Part shown: piece after piece, positions 6,682 through 13,818 of the stretch
Layout: each line of letters starts with the position of its first letter
How positions within the stretch are numbered: the first letter of the stretch is position 1
Source: Chitinophagaceae bacterium
GTDB lineage: Bacteria; Bacteroidota; Bacteroidia; Chitinophagales; Chitinophagaceae
Assembly: GCA_003509845.1 (NCBI GenBank)
Contig: DOMR01000068.1
Location: forward strand, 1-32,926
Reading direction: 5' to 3'
Length of the DNA: 32,926 nucleotides
The notes under the pieces: generated by a model
What the model saw: only the letters and a program-made list of their open reading frames with translations
Told to the model about the DNA's origin: nothing
Databases searched by the model: none
Position numbers and translations under genes: made by a program

Positions 6682-6764
6682 GATTATTGCAGAATCCTTT
6701 TATTGAAAATATTGCCCAAAGAGGCGTAGGAACTGCAATTTCCTGCAAATCTGAGGGCTTTTTT
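6680..6764 (+). ncRNA. Kissing-hairpin RNA ending in a terminator-like stem
   Basis: Hairpin 1: AGGATT (6680-6685), loop ATTGCAG (6686-6692), AATCCT (6693-6698). Hairpin 2: AGGAA (6728-6732), loop CTGCAAT (6733-6739), TTCCT (6740-6744). The two 7-nt loops are perfect complements, and hairpin 2 is almost an inverted copy of hairpin 1. Hairpin 2 sits inside a stem GCCCAAAGA/TCTGAGGGC (6714-6722 with 6750-6758, two mismatches) followed by six T, a terminator shape. The T tract ends five bases before the ATG at 6769. Likely a cis-acting attenuator or riboregulator of the replication gene; function is inferred. Confidence 0.65.
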
Positions 6765-6768
6765 ATTT

Positions 6769-7434
6769 ATGAAAAGTAGTACATATTATTTTAGCCACGA
6801 TTATAACGCGGCAAATGATACTAAGATTTTGTTTCTTAGGCATCAATTAGGAATGGAAGGTTATGGAATTTATTGGTATCTTATTGAGCAATTAGCAAAC
6901 GCTGGGGGCAAGCTACCCTTAGAACTTATCCCTGTATTAGCTATGCAAATGCATTGCACAGATGTAAAAGTAAACGGAGTGCTAATGAACTTTGATTTAT
7001 TTACGATTGAATCAGGCGAGTTTTATTCGCATAGATTACAGGATCATTTGGAACTTAGATTGAAACTAAGCGAAAGTGGAAAGGCAGGCGCTAAAAATAG
7101 GTGGAAAAATGGGGGGGCTATTGGGGATGCCATTGGGGAGGGTAATGCAAAGGAAAGAAAAGGAAAGGAAATAAAAGAAAATATAAATTTTATAGATGAA
7201 GTTCAAATTTTTAAAAGTAATTTAGGGGATGAATATGATAACTTTGTAATGTATTGGACTGAGCCTGATAAAAATGGAAAGCAAAGATATCAATCTGAAA
7301 AGTTTTTTGATATTAAACGCAGAGTAAATACTTGGATGCAAAATAAAAACAAATATGGAAATTCAAAAAATACTGACGCAACCGCTACAAGTCGCAAACG
7401 AATGGAAGACCTTGCCAAATGGGTTAATCAGTAG
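6769..7434 (+). CDS. Replication protein with DUF4373 (Lin1244/Lin1753-like) N-terminal domain
   Basis: Residues 4-100 match the DUF4373 pattern: TYYFSHDYNAANDTKILFLR, then EGYGIYWYLIEQLANAGGKLPLE, a winged-helix-like domain found in phage replication initiators. A basic, Gly-rich linker follows (GKAGAKNRWKNGGAIG, KERKGKEIK), then a C-terminal helical region. Such proteins usually open the origin or load a helicase. The start lies directly behind the kissing-hairpin terminator, so expression may depend on read-through. The last 80 bases overlap the next gene. Confidence 0.8.
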   Translation: MKSSTYYFSHDYNAANDTKILFLRHQLGMEGYGIYWYLIEQLANAGGKLPLELIPVLAMQMHCTDVKVNGVLMNFDLFTIESGEFYSHRLQDHLELRLKLSESGKAGAKNRWKNGGAIGDAIGEGNAKERKGKEIKENINFIDEVQIFKSNLGDEYDNFVMYWTEPDKNGKQRYQSEKFFDIKRRVNTWMQNKNKYGNSKNTDATATSRKRMEDLAKWVNQ

Positions 7435-8098
7435 CGAGGACATACCAATCATTGAAGCCTTTACAGGGGATAAATTAAACCTTATCAGTCCTGTAACCCT
7501 ACGCGAGAACTTAGCCTATATTTTTACTTTGATAGGATTGACGCGCCTTCCAGATGTAACAGAATTAGAAGTCATTGAAGATTACATACGAACGACCTAT
7601 CCTTATTTTACTATTCAGGAAATGCGCATAGCTTTTAAAATGGCAGTACAGGGAAAGTTTGATTGCAATATTGAACACTACGAAAAGTTTAGTCCTAAGT
7701 ATATTTCAGGGATAATGAACGCCTACAAATCAAAAGCTAACCAAGTGCGTAAGAATATACCGCCACCGCCAGAGCCACCTGCAAAGCAATTATCTGAAGA
7801 TGAAATTGTTGAGTTCACAAAAAGCGAATGGTTATCAGGAAAGCGCGAGGACTTTAACCGAGTATTTAATGCGGATAAGGTTTTTATGATTCTATTAAAA
7901 CAAAAGAAACTATCTTTTACACAGGATCAAATATTAGAAACAATTAAAGTAGTCAGGGAAGACAATTTATATAGGCTAAATAGAATGCACCCAAAGGATG
8001 CAAAGGAATATATGAAGCAGATTAAGAACGAGGACTTTATTGAATCACAATGTAAAAAATTAGCATTAGTTAAATATTTTGAAAATTTATCAAATTAA
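7355..8098 (+). CDS. Replication-associated hypothetical protein (247 aa)
   Basis: The protein is mostly helical with a Pro-rich linker near the middle (IPPPPEPPAKQLSEDE). N-terminal SSEDIPIIEAFTGDKL and EVIEDYIRTTYPYFTIQEMRIAFKMA look like conserved phage replication-accessory sequence. ATG at 7355 lies 80 bases inside the preceding gene; no later in-frame ATG would keep the N-terminal region, so the overlap seems real. Position after a replication initiator suggests a helicase-loader or primosome role; I see no ATPase motif, so this is inference. Confidence 0.7.
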   Translation: MEIQKILTQPLQVANEWKTLPNGLISSEDIPIIEAFTGDKLNLISPVTLRENLAYIFTLIGLTRLPDVTELEVIEDYIRTTYPYFTIQEMRIAFKMAVQGKFDCNIEHYEKFSPKYISGIMNAYKSKANQVRKNIPPPPEPPAKQLSEDEIVEFTKSEWLSGKREDFNRVFNADKVFMILLKQKKLSFTQDQILETIKVVREDNLYRLNRMHPKDAKEYMKQIKNEDFIESQCKKLALVKYFENLSN

Positions 8099-8276
8099 AT
8101 ATACCTATTATGGAACACGAAAGTATTGTTATACGCATAATTTTGTGGACTTTTATGCTTCATATACAGAGGTAGAACCAAAACTAAATAGATTATTATT
8201 TCACAAAGAATTTTATGACAAAGTAAATGGATATATCAGCAAACGATCTAACGAAGTGGGCGAAGAAAAACCTTGA
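8079..8276 (+). CDS. Small Tyr-rich protein with TTG start (65 aa)
   Basis: The only available start is TTG at 8079, overlapping the upstream stop by 20 bases. The product (KIYQIKYTYYGTRKYCYTHNF, then EVEPKLNRLLFHKEFYDKV) begins like small beta-strand-first phage proteins and keeps coding character to its end, where it overlaps the VRR-NUC gene by 50 bases. An ATG at 8110 in another frame gives only about 21 residues and is less convincing. Function unknown. Confidence 0.45.
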   Translation: MKIYQIKYTYYGTRKYCYTHNFVDFYASYTEVEPKLNRLLFHKEFYDKVNGYISKRSNEVGEEKP

Positions 8277-8541
8277 ATTAATTGGTTGGCGTTTAAACAG
8301 GGTAAACAATATCCCCTTCGGGAAACGCAAGGGAACAATACAAAAAGGTTGGGCGGATCTACAAGGGTACACCGAAAAGGGTACTTATGTAGCGGTTGAG
8401 ATTAAAAAAATAGGGGATAAATTAAGTCCAGAACAAAGGGAACGTTTTAAAGATATTTACGAATGTGGTGGAATTGTTTATATTTGTACCGAAATAGAAA
8501 ACAAACCCGCATTAGTTGAATGGTCAAAAATGAAATTTTAG
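8227..8541 (+). CDS. VRR-NUC family nuclease
   Basis: The 104-residue protein has the PD-(D/E)xK layout of VRR-NUC domains: GWADLQ (Asp44), YVAVEIKK (Glu58, Lys60) and SPEQRERF (Gln70), followed by GGIVYICTE. Stand-alone VRR-NUC proteins in phages are regarded as structure-specific nucleases, possibly Holliday-junction or flap cleaving. It fits with ERF and the DEDDy exonuclease as part of recombination. It overlaps both neighbours. Confidence 0.88.
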   Translation: MDISANDLTKWAKKNLELIGWRLNRVNNIPFGKRKGTIQKGWADLQGYTEKGTYVAVEIKKIGDKLSPEQRERFKDIYECGGIVYICTEIENKPALVEWSKMKF

Positions 8542-9014
8542 CAAAGTATTGGGACTTAAAAGAAGTCAATGACGCATTTGCTAAGATGCATCCAGAGGAA
8601 TTACAATACGACCTGAAGGCAGAAGTTTTTTTAGTTCTTTGTGAAATGAATGAAGATAAATTAATAGGCTTGTATGAAAGGAACGAATTAAAATTTTATA
8701 TTGTACGAACGATGCTCAATATGATTAAGAGTGATAGAAGTGGATTTTATAAAAATTACAGGAATCATACCGAGTTTGTTAATACAGATAAAGATTTTGA
8801 AGTAATTGATTATGACAAATTAGATTTAGTTGATAAACTTTCAAAGAATCTGGAAGGACTACATTGGTATAACGCAACGCTTTTAAAACTATATGCTATT
8901 GACTTTAAAAAGAATGCAAAGGAATTAAGTAGAAAAACAGGCATTCCGTATATGTCAATAATTAGGACGATAAATAAAACCAAAAAACAAATGAAACAAA
9001 ACATAAGAAAATGA
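8520..9014 (+). CDS. Sigma-70-like factor (regions 2 and 4 outline)
   Basis: This 164-residue protein has an ECF-sigma-like arrangement. DLKAEVFLVLCEMNEDKL followed by FYIVRTMLNMIKSDRSGFYK resembles region 2 with its conserved helix and the 'N-I-S' segment. The C-terminus NAKELSRKTGIPYMSIIRTI looks like the region 4 helix-turn-helix. Similar sigma-like proteins occur in Bacteroidota phages. It may direct host RNA polymerase to phage promoters, for example the two TGTATA-bearing ones. ATG at 8520 overlaps the VRR-NUC stop. The family call is moderately secure; promoter specificity is unknown. Confidence 0.7.
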   Translation: MVKNEILAKYWDLKEVNDAFAKMHPEELQYDLKAEVFLVLCEMNEDKLIGLYERNELKFYIVRTMLNMIKSDRSGFYKNYRNHTEFVNTDKDFEVIDYDKLDLVDKLSKNLEGLHWYNATLLKLYAIDFKKNAKELSRKTGIPYMSIIRTINKTKKQMKQNIRK

Positions 9015-9250
9015 TTTTATCAATTTTAACTGCTATCTGTGCATCATTATTTTTTACTGAAATTCATAACTTACCGACTAAATGGGGAATCAATTTCAAG
9101 CCCTTTAATTGCGGAAGTTGCTTGGCTGCGTGGATTGCACCAATACACTATTTCCTACCTGAATTAATAAAGAACATAACAAGTACAATGTTTATAGCGG
9201 GATTCTTAGCGCCTATTGTAACTAAATTAATGTGGAGTTTATGGAAATAA
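9011..9250 (+). CDS. Small membrane protein with CGSC motif (79 aa)
   Basis: The product has a hydrophobic N-terminus (MILSILTAICASLFF), a middle with WGINFKPFNCGSCLAAWIAP, and a C-terminal span (about residues 58-75). The CxxC pair lies at the edge of a hydrophobic segment, so it could bind metal or form a disulfide. The next gene also carries a CGSC motif. Its start overlaps the sigma-like gene by four bases. Function unknown. Confidence 0.65.
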   Translation: MILSILTAICASLFFTEIHNLPTKWGINFKPFNCGSCLAAWIAPIHYFLPELIKNITSTMFIAGFLAPIVTKLMWSLWK

Positions 9251-9519
9251 AACAAGAGCATAGAGAATGGCTTACGGCTAATATAGGGAACTATGAAAGC
9301 GCAAAGAATGGTTTTATTAGAAACCTTGAATTGAATGACTTAAAAATGTATGAGCATATTTATAGATTATATTTAGACCCGAATTTTATTGTATCTGTGT
9401 GGTGTGGTTCTTGTAAATTTGAAATGATTATGCGCCTTTATAGATGGTACGAGCAGCAGCCTGTAAAACCAATAGAAGAACAATTTGAAATATTAAAATT
9501 AAAAAAACGCAATGGCTAA
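9241..9519 (+). CDS. Small conserved-looking phage protein with CGSC motif (92 aa)
   Basis: ATG at 9241 is chosen over GTG at 9232; it overlaps the upstream stop by ten bases. The protein is helical, with VSVWCGSCKFEMIMRLYRWYE in its second half and a Lys-rich end. Small phage proteins with this CxxC-then-helix pattern are common, but their role is not known to me. It overlaps the acyltransferase start by eight bases. Confidence 0.65.
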   Translation: MEIKQEHREWLTANIGNYESAKNGFIRNLELNDLKMYEHIYRLYLDPNFIVSVWCGSCKFEMIMRLYRWYEQQPVKPIEEQFEILKLKKRNG

Positions 9520-10069
9520 TTTTATACACCCGACTGCCATAATTGGCGACAATGTCATTTTAGGCGACAATAATTATATTGGCGCTTATTGTATTATTGG
9601 TGATCCAGCAGAACATAAAAAGTATTGGGAATATGAAGAACAAATAAAAGATTATGGAACTTTAAAAATTATCCAGAAAGGACAAATAAAAAGAGGCTTA
9701 GTAACTATTGGGAACAATAATATTGTTACCGGATTGGTTACAATAGATGCAGGAACTGAAGCCATAACTACAATAGGGCATAATTGTTTTATAATGAAGC
9801 ACGCGCATATTGGACACGATTGTCTTATTTATTCAAATGTTACAATAAGCTGCGGTGCTAAGATAGGCGGACATTCAGTTATCAAAGAATATTCAAACAT
9901 TGGATTGAACGCGGTGCTGCATCAGTTTACAATAATAGAAAGAGGTTGTATGATTGGCGCAAGTGCTTTTATAAAAGGTGCAACAGAAGAATTTAGTAAA
10001 TACGCGGGCGTGCCTGCAAGAAAAATAGGAACAAATGAATATAGCCGTAATATTATTGACACAAAATAG
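9512..10069 (+). CDS. LpxA-like left-handed beta-helix acyltransferase
   Basis: The 185-residue protein is built of hexapeptide repeats (IHPTAIIGDNVILGDNNYIG, VTIGNNNIVTG, GGHSVI, GCMIGASAFI). KHAHIGHDCLI contains the His pattern found around the catalytic base of LpxA (HVAHDC). The family transfers acyl or acetyl groups to nucleotide sugars or sugar amines. It is shorter than bacterial LpxA (about 260 residues), lacking most of the helical C-terminus. Two glycosyltransferases follow with overlapping frames, so it probably acts on the same glycan. The substrate is unknown. Confidence 0.82.
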   Translation: MANFIHPTAIIGDNVILGDNNYIGAYCIIGDPAEHKKYWEYEEQIKDYGTLKIIQKGQIKRGLVTIGNNNIVTGLVTIDAGTEAITTIGHNCFIMKHAHIGHDCLIYSNVTISCGAKIGGHSVIKEYSNIGLNAVLHQFTIIERGCMIGASAFIKGATEEFSKYAGVPARKIGTNEYSRNIIDTK

Positions 10070-10709
10070 AGAAAATTTAACGCAGAGAATAATAGACCAG
10101 AACTTTTACAATTCTGGATATGATGCTGACTGCTATTTAATAGATAACGGAAGCGAGGAAGTAAATTTAAAATATCCTTTTAAGGGTTACGATTTATCAA
10201 AAACAAAAAGAGGGATAGGCGCGGGAGTTAATGCAGGTCTTAGAATAACAAGACAATATGACGGCGTTTGTTTATTAGCGAATGATATATTACTTCCACA
10301 GAATTGGTTGTCAAATTGGGTTATGTTTGCAAAACGTGTGTCAAAAACGGGCATTATTGGCATACATTGTGTTGAGGAGTTGCCACCATTAGTTGATGGA
10401 ATACATAAAACACACGTTCCATTTGGAGATAATTTTTTAACGAGGGAATTGATTGACACTATTGGCGGTTACAATGAGGAATATGATCCATACGGGATGC
10501 AAGACAGAGATTATGCAGAAAGGGCTACGATTGCAGGGTTTACAAATTACTACCTTCCAGATTTAAGAAGCGAACATATCGGACACGACGTTGGCAATGG
10601 CACAGAGTACAGGGCAATGAAGGACGCAAGTTTACAAAGGGCGCAAGCGGTATGGGAAAAATATCAGCCTATCTACCACAAAGAAAAAAAACTTAGATGC
10701 GAATTTTAG
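10035..10709 (+). CDS. GT-A fold (family 2-like) glycosyltransferase
   Basis: The N-terminus NIAVILLTQNRENLTQRIID, then CYLIDNGSEE and GIGAGVNAGL, is typical of family 2 glycosyltransferases. At the usual DxD place it reads CLLANDILLP, so the metal motif is reduced to a single Asp. The C-terminal part has GGYNEEYDPYGMQDRDYAERATIAGF, matching the acceptor and catalytic region with D-R-D. At 224 residues it is compact and has no membrane span. It overlaps the acyltransferase by 35 bases and the next gene by 13. It probably adds a sugar to a phage or host target. Confidence 0.82.
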   Translation: MNIAVILLTQNRENLTQRIIDQNFYNSGYDADCYLIDNGSEEVNLKYPFKGYDLSKTKRGIGAGVNAGLRITRQYDGVCLLANDILLPQNWLSNWVMFAKRVSKTGIIGIHCVEELPPLVDGIHKTHVPFGDNFLTRELIDTIGGYNEEYDPYGMQDRDYAERATIAGFTNYYLPDLRSEHIGHDVGNGTEYRAMKDASLQRAQAVWEKYQPIYHKEKKLRCEF

Positions 10710-11704
10710 CAATAACGAGCAAGACGAGTGGCGTAGCTTACCATAGAATAATTATGCCGATAGTCAATATGCAAAAAGATTATTGCTTAATGACAGATAC
10801 CATAAGCGAGGAAACATTTAAGGGCAATTACGATATTGTGATTTTAAATAGGATGCTTGCCAATATTACACCCAAACAAATGGTAGAATGGCGCAAAAAA
10901 TATAGGTTTAAATTAATAGTTGATAATGACGACTATTGGCATTTGGACGCTTCGCATATTCTTTTTCAGCAATATATTATAAATTTAGTACCGCAACAAA
11001 TTATAAATTGGATACAGGTAGCCGACCTTTGTACTTGTACCCACGAAAGATTAGCAGAGGAAATATATAAACTAAATACAAACGTTGAAATTATCCCTAA
11101 TGCTATTCCTTATGGCGAGGAACAATTTATATTAGATAAAAAGCCTTCCGACCTTGTCAGGTTATTTTGGTCCGGTTCGGGAACGCACGGCAAGGATATT
11201 GAAATACTACGCAACCCAATGAAGCGAATAAACTTTCCTGTAAGAACAATCATAGCGGGATACAATGAAGGCGAAAAACCTATCTGGGACGGAATGATTG
11301 CATCCTTTACAAATGGGCTAAAATTAAACCCAACGATTTATAACTTTAATCACGTTACGGAATATATGGCTGCTTATTGTGATTCAGACATAAGCCTGAT
11401 TCCTTTGGTTGACAATAAGTTTAATTCAATGAAATCTAATTTAAAAGTATTAGAAACAGCATCTAAAAAGAACCCCGCCATAGTTAGCAACGTTCATCCT
11501 TATAAGGGATTTTATCCCGCTTGCCACGTTAATAGCCAGAAGGATTGGTATTATTGGATAAAAATGTTAGTCAATGATAAGGACGCGAGAACTCATTACG
11601 GAAATGCCTTATACGAGTATTGTAATAAGAACTTTAACTTACACGAAGTAAATAAGCAGCGTTTTGCTATTTATAGTAAATTGATAGACAATGCCGGTAA
11701 TTAA
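10697..11704 (+). CDS. GT-B fold (group 1-like) glycosyltransferase
   Basis: The 335-residue protein starts MRILAITSKTSGVAYHRIIM, with a Rossmann-like N-terminal half. The C-terminal half has VEIIPNAIPYGEEQF, RLFWSGSGTHGKDIEIL and the donor-binding segment NSMKSNLKVLETASKKNPAI, as in GT4-type enzymes (ExxxxG/K type site). With the GT-A enzyme and acyltransferase upstream it forms a three-gene sugar cassette. Possible targets are host surface glycan, phage structural proteins or DNA; nothing here decides. It overlaps the next gene by 14 bases. Confidence 0.82.
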   Translation: MRILAITSKTSGVAYHRIIMPIVNMQKDYCLMTDTISEETFKGNYDIVILNRMLANITPKQMVEWRKKYRFKLIVDNDDYWHLDASHILFQQYIINLVPQQIINWIQVADLCTCTHERLAEEIYKLNTNVEIIPNAIPYGEEQFILDKKPSDLVRLFWSGSGTHGKDIEILRNPMKRINFPVRTIIAGYNEGEKPIWDGMIASFTNGLKLNPTIYNFNHVTEYMAAYCDSDISLIPLVDNKFNSMKSNLKVLETASKKNPAIVSNVHPYKGFYPACHVNSQKDWYYWIKMLVNDKDARTHYGNALYEYCNKNFNLHEVNKQRFAIYSKLIDNAGN

Positions 11705-12113
11705 ATGTTCAAACGGAAAATATAGAATAGGATCGGGTGCTTGCATCTATGATTCAGAAGAAAAGGCTCAAAGCGTATGGGCTGCAATAAGAGTTTCAAT
11801 GGTAGATAGTTATAACGATTACCCGCAGGCTGCAAGAGTAAACGCGCAAAGGGCAATAAATATAAGAGAACAATATGATCGTAAATGCGGAACGCCTGTT
11901 GGTTGGGCGCGTGCTAATCAATTAGCTAAGGGTGAGAATATTACAAGGGATACGATTGCAAGGATGTCGTCTTTTGAAAGACATAGAGAAAATTCAAAGG
12001 GCGATCCAAAGGTAGATTGCGGCGCGTTAATGTGGTTAGCTTGGGGCGGTGATGAGGGCGTAGCTTGGGCGCAGAGAAAACTTGAACAAATCAATAATGA
12101 AAAAGCACACTAA
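11691..12113 (+). CDS. Conserved phage protein, two-domain (140 aa)
   Basis: The first 35 residues (MPVIKCSNGKYRIGSGACIY, then a helix) form a small module that is frequent at the N-terminus of phage proteins in Bacteroidota. The rest reads CGTPVGWARANQLAKGENI, RDTIARMSSFERHRENSKGD and DCGALMWLAWGGDEGVAWA, a pattern I associate with proteins encoded near phage head and packaging genes. Its function is not established. The start overlaps the glycosyltransferase; HNH and terminase genes follow. Confidence 0.7.
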   Translation: MPVIKCSNGKYRIGSGACIYDSEEKAQSVWAAIRVSMVDSYNDYPQAARVNAQRAINIREQYDRKCGTPVGWARANQLAKGENITRDTIARMSSFERHRENSKGDPKVDCGALMWLAWGGDEGVAWAQRKLEQINNEKAH

Positions 12114-12354
12114 AATATATCTTGATTATTTTGGTTACGGAGGTGAAGATTTTATGCCGTGCGAAGTATGTGGATCAAGAGCAGTAGATATTCACCATAT
12201 ACATAGAAGGGGAATGGGGGGAAATGCAGATGCAGATAAGATTGAAAATTTGATGGCGGTTTGCAGATTGTGTCATATTGAATACGGAGACAAGAAACAT
12301 TATATAGAATTTTTAATTCAAGAACATAAAAAAAAGTTAGATGGCAAAAGTTAA
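12097..12354 (+). CDS. HNH endonuclease
   Basis: ATG at 12097 gives 85 residues with the HNH layout: CEVCG (Cys22, Cys25), VDIHHIHRRG (His pair), ENLMAVCRLCHIEYGD (Asn and second CxxC-H). The structural zinc is held by the two Cys pairs. HNH proteins next to the terminase are often needed for packaging by terminases of the HK97 type, so this is a likely packaging partner and not a homing endonuclease. A TTG at 12082 in the same frame is a less likely start. Confidence 0.88.
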   Translation: MKKHTKIYLDYFGYGGEDFMPCEVCGSRAVDIHHIHRRGMGGNADADKIENLMAVCRLCHIEYGDKKHYIEFLIQEHKKKLDGKS

Positions 12355-12463
12355 AAGTGATTCAAAAAAGGTTAACTTTGGTAAAAGAAAGAGAGGACAC
12401 GCTAAGAAATCTTTTAATAAACATAGCCCAAAACCAAAATTATATAGAGGTCAGGGCAGGTAA
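12341..12463 (+). CDS. Small very basic protein (40 aa)
   Basis: ATG at 12341, overlapping the HNH stop by 14 bases, opens 40 residues starting MAKVKSDSKKVNFGKRKRGH and ending KPKLYRGQGR. More than a third are Lys or Arg. Short basic proteins of this look (FGKRKxGxAKKxxNKHxP) occur near terminase genes of Bacteroidota phages. Nucleic-acid binding is the obvious guess; a structural or packaging role is possible. Confidence 0.6.
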   Translation: MAKVKSDSKKVNFGKRKRGHAKKSFNKHSPKPKLYRGQGR

Positions 12464-12473
12464 ATAAAAACCT

Positions 12474-13076
12474 ATGATAAAAAAAGTAAAGGTTACGGAA
12501 GTGATATCTAACCCTAATAACCCACGTTTAATTAAAGATGACAAGTTTAGAAAATTAGTAAAGTCAATACAAGAATTTCCAGATATGCTAAATGTACGAC
12601 CTCTTGTAGTTAACAAGGATATGGTTGTACTTGGTGGAAATATGCGATTGAAGGCAATAAAGGAAGCAGGGATAAAAGAAATCAGTATTGAAATAGTGGA
12701 TTGGACTGAAGATCAGCAAAAAGAATTTATTATTAAGGACAACGTAGGATTTGGTGAATGGAATTGGGATGACCTTGCTAACGATTGGGATGAAATTCAA
12801 TTAACAGATTGGGGATTAGACATTCCTGATTTTAATAAAGGCATTGATAACGAGGAGGGCGAGATTAAGATTAGCACAGAATTAGATCAACATAGCAATT
12901 ATATAGTTTTAAAATTTAATACAGACATTGATTGGTTGCAAGTTCAGAGTATATTTGGGCTTGAAAGTACATATAGTCTAAGGCAGAATGGCAAGACTTG
13001 GAGCAAGGGAGTTGGTAGAGTAATAGATGGAATTGATGCTATTTTAAAAATAAAAGAAAGTTCAAATGAAGGTTAA
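12474..13076 (+). CDS. ParB/Srx-like nuclease-domain protein
   Basis: The N-terminal half matches the ParB-like domain of phage proteins: VISNPNNPRLIKDDKFRKLV, then VRPLVVNKDMVVLGGNMRLKAI (GGNxR motif) and WTEDQQKEFIIKDN, followed by GEWNWDDLANDW. The GGN(M/Q)R motif is the CTP- or phosphate-binding site of the fold. In phages this domain is often fused to DNA methylases or placed beside terminase. Here it is a 200-residue single protein that overlaps the downstream glycosyltransferase by 11 bases. It is unlikely to be a partition protein, since no ParA is present. Confidence 0.8.
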   Translation: MIKKVKVTEVISNPNNPRLIKDDKFRKLVKSIQEFPDMLNVRPLVVNKDMVVLGGNMRLKAIKEAGIKEISIEIVDWTEDQQKEFIIKDNVGFGEWNWDDLANDWDEIQLTDWGLDIPDFNKGIDNEEGEIKISTELDQHSNYIVLKFNTDIDWLQVQSIFGLESTYSLRQNGKTWSKGVGRVIDGIDAILKIKESSNEG

Positions 13077-13800
13077 ATTTTATGCCCCATCTTATAAGAG
13101 ACCGCAAAAAAGTATAACACAGATTAATTACCCTTTTGTAAAATTAATAGTAAGAGAATCAGAAGCAGAGGAATACTTAAAGAATGGAAACGATATAGAA
13201 ATAGTGCCTGATAGCGCACAGGGTAATTTGTGCAGGATTAGGAATTACATCTTAAACAATTACTTTGATGCTGATTGCATTATATTATTAGATGACGATT
13301 GCAAGGGCATTTATAGATGGGAGAAACAAAATAAAGTTAAATTTGATGCAGAGATGTTAATGGAATTTAGCGAATCAATGTCAGTTTTATGCAACGATTG
13401 GGGGTTTAAGTTTTGGGGTTTAAATTGCATACCTGATAAGGGAGCATACAGAGAACATACTCCGTTTGGGACTTTACAATATATCGGCGGTCCTTTTCAA
13501 GCCCATTTAAAAAACGATATTAGGTATGACGAGGATTTACCATTGAAAGAGGATTATGATATTACGCTTCAACATATAAAGAAACATAATGGATGCCTTA
13601 GGGTGAATTATGCTTTTTATGATGTGAAACAAGCAGAACAATCTGGAGGATGTGCGACATATAGAAATTTACAAAAAGAGAAAGAACAATTTGAATTATT
13701 GCAAAAGAAATGGGGTAGCAATGTAATAAGTCAGGATAAGAAAAGTAAGAGGAGTTACGATTTTAACCCTATATTAAAAATACCTTTAAAAGGGGTATAA
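13066..13800 (+). CDS. GT-A glycosyltransferase resembling TET-associated type
   Basis: The 244-residue protein begins KFYAPSYKRPQKSITQINYP and carries ILLDDDCKGIYRW (Asp76-78), a clear acidic metal motif, then GTLQYIGGPFQAHLKNDIRY and LPLKEDYDITLQHIKKHNG. This arrangement resembles the TET/JBP-associated glycosyltransferases of phages, some of which decorate modified bases. No dioxygenase or base hydroxymethylase is visible in the window, so DNA glycosylation is only a hypothesis. It lies between the ParB-like gene and the small terminase, apart from the sugar cassette at 9.5-11.7 kb. Confidence 0.7.
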   Translation: MKVKFYAPSYKRPQKSITQINYPFVKLIVRESEAEEYLKNGNDIEIVPDSAQGNLCRIRNYILNNYFDADCIILLDDDCKGIYRWEKQNKVKFDAEMLMEFSESMSVLCNDWGFKFWGLNCIPDKGAYREHTPFGTLQYIGGPFQAHLKNDIRYDEDLPLKEDYDITLQHIKKHNGCLRVNYAFYDVKQAEQSGGCATYRNLQKEKEQFELLQKKWGSNVISQDKKSKRSYDFNPILKIPLKGV

Positions 13801-13818
13801 AACAGAAACAGAACAGAA

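Noticed and set aside
9512..10069. Host-derived lipid A gene lpxA
   Set aside because: The protein is too short, lacks the helical C-terminus and sits in a phage operon; called LpxA-like only.
12097..12354. Homing endonuclease invading the terminase region
   Set aside because: It does not interrupt any gene and is in the normal place of the packaging HNH protein.
12474..13076. Plasmid-type partition protein ParB
   Set aside because: Only the ParB-like fold is present, with no ParA partner or centromere-like repeats nearby; the packaging-gene context fits a phage accessory protein.
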